Below, in pieces: positions 60,352 to 64,000 of a stretch of 64,000 nucleotides of DNA. Location of the stretch: positions 1,488,001 through 1,552,000 of the forward strand of contig NZ_CP151997.1 in NCBI RefSeq assembly GCF_038595005.1, written 5' to 3'. Below the pieces are notes generated by a model, which did not search any database, was not told the origin of the DNA, and saw nothing but the letters and a program-made list of their open reading frames with translations. Made by a program: the position numbers and the translations under genes. Numbering within the stretch: position 1 is the stretch's first letter; each line of letters opens with the position of its first letter. Source of the stretch: Chryseomicrobium sp. FSL W7-1435 (GTDB lineage Bacteria > Bacillota > Bacilli > Bacillales_A > Planococcaceae).

Positions 60352-60831
60352 ATGGGATTGGTTAATGAAAAACAATATCCAATGACGCTTGCTGGTAAGC
60401 AAAAGTTAGAGGACGAATTAGATCTATTAAAAAACGTTAAGCGCAAAGAAGTAGTAGAGCGCATTAAAGTGGCACGTGATTTTGGTGATTTATCCGAGAA
60501 CTCTGAATACGATGCAGCTAAAGAAGACCAAGCTTTCGTTGAAGGGCGCATTTCTTTATTGGAATCAATGATTCGCAACTCGGTCATGATCGAAGAAGAT
60601 GTAAATGATGACAAGGTTTCATTAGGGAAAACGGTTACATTTATCGAAACTCCTGATGGCGATGAAGAGACTTACACGATTGTGGGCTCAGCAGAAGCTG
60701 ATCCACTTGAAGGTTTGATTTCAAATGATTCTCCGATTGCTCGAGGTCTACTCGGCCGTACCATTGGAGAAAATGTAAGAATCATGACTCCTGGTGGAGA
60801 AATGGACGTTAAAATCGTATCAATTTCATAA
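60352..60831 (+). CDS. greA: Transcription elongation factor GreA
   Basis: Stimulates transcript cleavage by backtracked RNA polymerase. It is 159 aa: an N-terminal coiled coil with the acidic tip ([18 protein letters not shown]) and a C-terminal FKBP-like domain ([18 protein letters not shown]). AAAGGAGTG precedes ATG 60352. Confidence 0.98.
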   Translation: MGLVNEKQYPMTLAGKQKLEDELDLLKNVKRKEVVERIKVARDFGDLSENSEYDAAKEDQAFVEGRISLLESMIRNSVMIEEDVNDDKVSLGKTVTFIETPDGDEETYTIVGSAEADPLEGLISNDSPIARGLLGRTIGENVRIMTPGGEMDVKIVSIS

Positions 60832-60841
60832 ACCAATCTAG

Positions 60842-60885
60842 AACTGCTTGGCAGCTAATTTGCTGTCAGGCAGTTTTCATTTTGT
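60842..60885 (+). terminator. Terminator after greA
   Basis: AACTGCTTGGCAGC / GCTGTCAGGCAGTT stem followed by T-rich tail. Confidence 0.85.
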
Positions 60886-60905
60886 TTACAAAACCGAGTG
60901 CTCAG

Positions 60906-60934
60906 TTGATTCTCACTTACTTTCCTAGTAAGAT
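60906..60934 (+). promoter_or_regulatory. Promoter of yrrS-mtnN
   Basis: TTGATT (60906-60911), 17-base spacer, TAAGAT (60929-60934). Confidence 0.62.
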
Positions 60935-60970
60935 GAGGTGAGGTTTACTCATTGTAAAGGAGTGCTTTAG

Positions 60971-61645
60971 ATGAACCAAGAGATGTCACGAACAGAACAA
61001 ATGAAAAAAAAGAAACGAGCAAACTTACTCATCAATTCGTTAATTGCTGTAGTTGGACTACTCATTATTATTACACTTGTAAATTTACTGTCTTCAAATG
61101 ATGACACAACAGCTCAGCCGGAACCTGCTGATACAGAGGCTACTGAAGAAGAGGGTGTAGATGAAGGGCAGCAAGAAGTAGAATCAGAAGATATTACAGG
61201 TAGTGAAGCACAAGAAGATACAGAGGCTGAAGAGAATGCAGCGAGTTCAGAAGAAACTGACTCAGCCACTACAGATGAAGAAGATACAGAAGAACCTGTA
61301 ACTGAAGAAATCGTATCTGAACCATCAGATGATCCGATTGTAGAGGAAGTCATTACCAATCCTAACTGGGAGCCGATTGGGACAACTCAGACTGGCGCCC
61401 ATGCGTCTAGCTATACTGAAGGGACAGTGGATTGGAACGAAAAAATAAAAGCTCTACAGTACGCATCTGGATTATCAGCAGACAATATGTATATAATTTT
61501 TGTTGGTAATGGCGGTTCCCCGCAGAAATCAATCGGAACAGTCACATCGAAAGATCAGACAGAAAAATACCGTATCTATTTAGAGTGGGTTGACGGTCAA
61601 GGTTGGAAACCGACTCAAATGGACGTCTTAAACCAATTACCATAA
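60971..61645 (+). CDS. yrrS: YrrS-like DUF1510 membrane protein
   Basis: 224 aa: a basic cytoplasmic N-terminus, one transmembrane helix (about residues 17-38), a very acidic Glu/Asp/Thr linker (about 40-125) and a C-terminal DUF1510 domain (about 130-222; [24 protein letters not shown]). Function unknown. In B. subtilis yrrS is cotranscribed with pbpI; pbpI is missing here and mtnN follows directly. AAAGGAGTG precedes ATG 60971. Confidence 0.88.
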   Translation: MNQEMSRTEQMKKKKRANLLINSLIAVVGLLIIITLVNLLSSNDDTTAQPEPADTEATEEEGVDEGQQEVESEDITGSEAQEDTEAEENAASSEETDSATTDEEDTEEPVTEEIVSEPSDDPIVEEVITNPNWEPIGTTQTGAHASSYTEGTVDWNEKIKALQYASGLSADNMYIIFVGNGGSPQKSIGTVTSKDQTEKYRIYLEWVDGQGWKPTQMDVLNQLP

Positions 61646-61658
61646 CGGAGGAATCGGC

Positions 61659-62348
61659 ATGAAAATAGCAGTCATTGGTGCAATGGAGCAAGAAGTAGAA
61701 CATTTACGAGAAGCTTTAACAGAACCTACTACAGATACCATTGCAAATAGTGAATTTACCTCAGGTCATTACGGGGGACATGAGTTGATTTTAGTGAAAA
61801 GTGGAATTGGTAAAGTGAATGCCGCTATGACCACTTCGATCTTGCTCGAAAAATACCGCCCAGATGTAGTCATCAATACAGGTTCGGCGGGAGGCTACGA
61901 CCCTTCTCTAAAAGTGGGGGACATCGTAGTTTCCACTGAAGTTCGACACCATGACGTGGATGTCCGTGCCTTTGGCTATGAAATGGGCCAAGTCCCAGGA
62001 ATGCCTGCGGCTTTTGCGGCAGATGCATTGTTGATTGAAAAGGCACAAGAAGCAATCCAAGCAGTGGGTTTAAATGCAGCAACAGGATTGATTGCTACAG
62101 GAGATTCGTTTATGCACATTCCACAGCGCGTACAAGAAACGCGTGAGCATTTTCCAACAATGGCTGCTTGTGAAATGGAAGCAGCTGCAGTGGCTCAAGT
62201 GTGTCATCAATTTGAGACGCCGTTTGTTGTGATACGTGCACTGTCAGACATTGCTGGCCAAGAATCACCAATGAGCTTTGATGAATTTTTACCGACAGCT
62301 GCTAAAAACTCGACCCAAGTAGTTCTTCATGTTGTAAACAGTTTATAA
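61659..62348 (+). CDS. mtnN: 5'-methylthioadenosine/S-adenosylhomocysteine nucleosidase
   Basis: Cleaves MTA and SAH in the SAM salvage cycle. It is 229 aa with [32 protein letters not shown], and [12 protein letters not shown] (catalytic Glu region) and ALSDIAG. CGGAGGAA precedes ATG 61659. Confidence 0.97.
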   Translation: MKIAVIGAMEQEVEHLREALTEPTTDTIANSEFTSGHYGGHELILVKSGIGKVNAAMTTSILLEKYRPDVVINTGSAGGYDPSLKVGDIVVSTEVRHHDVDVRAFGYEMGQVPGMPAAFAADALLIEKAQEAIQAVGLNAATGLIATGDSFMHIPQRVQETREHFPTMAACEMEAAAVAQVCHQFETPFVVIRALSDIAGQESPMSFDEFLPTAAKNSTQVVLHVVNSL

Positions 62349-62361
62349 AGAACAACAAAAA

Positions 62362-62420
62362 TTGGCTGACACTTTCTCGAGGGTCTGAGACAACTCCTCT
62401 TAAAGTGCAGCCATTTTTTA
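62362..62420. terminator. Bidirectional terminator between mtnN and sigK
   Basis: TTGGCTGACACTTT / AAAGTGCAGCCA long-loop stem, T-run on the plus strand and A-run context on the minus strand; the genes converge. Confidence 0.75.
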
Positions 62421-62426
62421 ATAAGA

Positions 62427-63128
62427 TTACTCTACTGTTGTTTTCGTTTTCATTAATTGATAGAGCTTTACTAAGGCTCGCTTTTCAATGCGTGACACAT
62501 AGCTTCTTGAAATCCCTAACTTTTCAGCTAAAGCTACTTGTGTTAGTGGTGTGTATTGAAAGAGGCCGTAGCGGTGTTGAATGATTTCAGCTTCACGATC
62601 ATCTAAGATGTGCAACCAAGCGTATAAGTGGTGAGTGAGTTCTTTATACGCCATCTGTTCATCAACTGGTGGGTCTGAGCTAGGAATCAAATCTGCGAGT
62701 GTCAATGTACCGCCTTCAATGTCTTGACCAACTTGTTCATGCAGCGATGTCTCTTGTTTTTGCTTTTTTATCTTTCGCAAATGCATCAGTATTTCATTTT
62801 CGATGCACCGGGCTGCATAAGTGGAGAGTTTCGTCTTCTTATCAGGCGTATAGCTGCTAACGGCTTTCAATAACCCGATGGACCCGATGGATATATAGTC
62901 TTCGAGATCATCTGGGCGAGAGGTGTATTTTTTCGCAATGTGCGCAACAAGACGCATATTATGTTCAATTAACAAATGACGTGCTTGGACATCACCTGTA
63001 TGCATCTGTTGGAAAAGTTGTTGTTCTTTTTCTGGAGGAAGTGGTTGTTCAAATGCCTGGCTTCTAATGTAACCAAGGGCTAGGGGAATGTGCGCGAGGG
63101 TGCTGACCAACAGGGAGAACCAATGAAT
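62427..63128 (-). CDS. sigK: RNA polymerase sigma-K factor (pro-protein), probable ATT start
   Basis: Late mother-cell sigma factor, 233 aa with this start. Region 2: LIEHNMRLVAHIAKKY, DLEDYISIGSIGLLKAV, KLSTYAARCIENEILMHLR; region 4 HTH with LAEKLGISRSYVSRIEKRAL. A hydrophobic pro-sequence (about 20 residues) precedes SQAFEQPLP. A perfect AAGGAGG (63142-63136) lies in frame, seven bases before ATT 63128, with no ATG/GTG/TTG in place. ATT gives a pro-sequence matching B. subtilis in length. ATG 63152 has no SD and would translate through it. The gene is contiguous, without a skin-type insertion. Confidence 0.93.
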   Translation of the reverse strand: MHWFSLLVSTLAHIPLALGYIRSQAFEQPLPPEKEQQLFQQMHTGDVQARHLLIEHNMRLVAHIAKKYTSRPDDLEDYISIGSIGLLKAVSSYTPDKKTKLSTYAARCIENEILMHLRKIKKQKQETSLHEQVGQDIEGGTLTLADLIPSSDPPVDEQMAYKELTHHLYAWLHILDDREAEIIQHRYGLFQYTPLTQVALAEKLGISRSYVSRIEKRALVKLYQLMKTKTTVE

Positions 63129-63135
63129 GTGTTTA

Positions 63136-63142
63136 CCTCCTT
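63136..63142 (-). promoter_or_regulatory. sigK ribosome binding site that decides the start
   Basis: AAGGAGG on the minus strand, seven bases upstream of ATT (63128-63126). Confidence 0.75.
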
Positions 63143-63176
63143 GTAAGAGCATATGCGGACGTCTATCTAGTCATAA

Positions 63177-63205
63177 CAAAACCCGCTACAAATGAGCGGG
63201 TTATA
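63177..63205 (-). terminator. Terminator of pssA
   Basis: On the minus strand AACCCGCT / AGCGGGTT stem and T-rich tail, overlapping the pssA stop codon. Confidence 0.88.
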
Positions 63206-63740
63206 TCTTGCGTAATGAGAATGTAGAGATCATCATGAAGGACAACATCAACATGAAGAAAAGGTGGACTACTGGTGATACATAAGGCACTGCAAAATAG
63301 CTAAGTGTTAGTACAACACCGGCAGCCGTGATTGGCAAGCCTGTAAAAAAGCCATTTGCTTCAGAAATATTAAAGCGTGCAAGACGAAATGCACCAGATG
63401 CGATATAGATTACGGTACTCACCATTGCTACTGTACCGAGTTCGTTCGTTGCATAAGCATAGATTAGTAGAGCAGGTGCAATACCAAATGAGATGACATC
63501 ACTCATCGAATCTAGCTGTTTTCCAAGTTCGGATTCAATACCTAATTTGCGGGCCGTCATCCCGTCAAAACGATCTAAAAGTCCAGCAATAAAAATAAAT
63601 AGGACGGCTAGTGCAAAATGGTCGTTCATGGTCACCATGATTGCTGCGCCACCAAAAGCCAGGTTTAGTATGGTCAATAGGTTAGCAGCCTGGCTTTTAA
63701 GCCGCGACAAACGTTCAATTGTAGATTCTAAAAAGAACAA
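63201..63740 (-). CDS. pssA: CDP-diacylglycerol-serine O-phosphatidyltransferase
   Basis: Makes phosphatidylserine from CDP-diacylglycerol and serine in the membrane. It is 179 aa with about six helices; the CDP-alcohol phosphatidyltransferase motif DG-x2-AR-x8-G-x3-D-x3-D is complete (FDGMTARKLG...GKQLDSMSD). The start is TTG 63740 after GAGGGGAAA. It is divergent from psd, the next enzyme in phosphatidylethanolamine synthesis. Confidence 0.93.
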   Translation of the reverse strand: MFFLESTIERLSRLKSQAANLLTILNLAFGGAAIMVTMNDHFALAVLFIFIAGLLDRFDGMTARKLGIESELGKQLDSMSDVISFGIAPALLIYAYATNELGTVAMVSTVIYIASGAFRLARFNISEANGFFTGLPITAAGVVLTLSYFAVPYVSPVVHLFFMLMLSFMMISTFSLRKI

Positions 63741-63822
63741 TATGGTTTCCCCTCACGTATAGTTTATCCTAGTATTATACTCCAAAATGATGGAAATTGA
63801 TAGAGTGAAAGGAACGAATTCA

Positions 63823-64000
63823 GTGAAAAAGCAAATCTATCAGCGAATGATTGAGCTGACAAATCGACCGACTACTTCTCAGTTACTTAAAAGATTTACC
63901 ATGTCTCCAGTCAGTAAATTTATTGTTCCTTCGTTTCAGAAGACATTTCAAATTGATACAACTGTCGCTTCTAAGAAACAACATGAATACACTTCTTTAC
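63823..64000 (+). CDS. psd: Phosphatidylserine decarboxylase (3' partial)
   Basis: The first 59 codons, ending at the window edge. KKQIYQRMIELTNRPTTSQLL and FTMSPVSKFIVPSFQKTFQID resemble the N-terminus of Bacillus Psd (LIELTNHRLSSYLI...SKPVIPLFSKHF). Converts phosphatidylserine to phosphatidylethanolamine. GTG 63823 follows AAAGGAACG. The catalytic LGST/GST region is outside the window, so the call rests on the N-terminus and on pairing with pssA. Confidence 0.8.
   Translation, partial: MKKQIYQRMIELTNRPTTSQLLKRFTMSPVSKFIVPSFQKTFQIDTTVASKKQHEYTSL

Noticed and set aside
62427-63152. Skin-type interrupted sigK
   Set aside because: The gene is one continuous frame with regions 2 and 4 present, and no recombinase is nearby.

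Overview
The window is one stretch of the chromosome of an endospore-forming, low-to-mid GC Gram-positive bacterium of the order Bacillales. The gene order follows the Bacillus subtilis backbone closely (radC-mreBCD-minCD-spoIVFAB-rplU-prp-rpmA-spo0B-obg-pheB-pheA; safA-ysxE-ruvAB-queA-tgt-yajC-yrbG-spoVB-comN-secDF; recJ-apt-relA-dtd-yrvJ-hisS-aspS-6S RNA-tcdA-rarA-cymR-iscS-mnmA-yrrB-recD2-alaS-ireB-ruvX-yrzB-mltG-trmR-trhP1-trhP2-udk-greA-yrrS-mtnN). Several genes usual at these places are missing (maf, bofC, pbpI), sigK is uninterrupted, and there is a full type IV pilus operon. My inference is a Planococcaceae/Caryophanaceae member (Sporosarcina- or Paenisporosarcina-like); no rRNA gene is present to test this.

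Region 1 (1-8213): type IVa pilus operon pilT(partial)-pilC-pilA-pilM-pilN-pilO-GGDEF protein-pilD, then a SPOR-type gene at the spoIIB position. Region 2 (8302-14296): cell shape and division (radC, mreBCD, minCD) and the SpoIVFA/SpoIVFB pair. Region 3 (14297-18721): L21 leader, rplU, prp, rpmA, spo0B, obg, pheB, pheA. The L27 N-terminal extension and the Prp protease that removes it are adjacent. Region 4 (19038-30417): niaR, safA, ysxE, ruvAB, queA, tgt, yajC, yrbG, spoVB, comN, secDF. Region 5 (30501-38256): lapA, recJ, apt, relA, dtd, and an SH3b-amidase. Region 6 (38327-45555): T-box-controlled hisS-aspS, 6S RNA, tcdA, rarA, with the most repeat-rich intergenic DNA. Region 7 (45691-62348): cymR-iscS-mnmA (sulfur and tRNA thiolation), yrrB, recD2, T-box-alaS, ireB-ruvX-yrzB, mltG, the tRNA uridine hydroxylation/methylation trio, udk, greA, yrrS, mtnN. 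Region 8 (62427-end): sigK and pssA on the minus strand and the start of psd.

The genes are almost entirely conserved housekeeping and sporulation functions, so the unusual material is mostly between genes. Three intergenic loci (18802-18930, 38684-38811, 43525-43765) hold arrays of degenerate units with a 21-bp period. Two of them begin with an identical 18-base leader. The hisS leader additionally carries two tandem ~125-bp nested palindromes between the T-box terminator and the ribosome binding site. Other nested palindromes lie at about 36550, 43340 and 43830. Overlapping, mutually exclusive hairpins separate secDF from lapA.

Within genes, sigK appears to start at ATT behind a perfect AAGGAGG. 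SpoIVFB (its likely processing protease) is short and has no room for the C-terminal CBS domain. The pilin gene is much more AT-rich than its operon. No IS element, prophage, CRISPR array, rRNA or tRNA gene was found.
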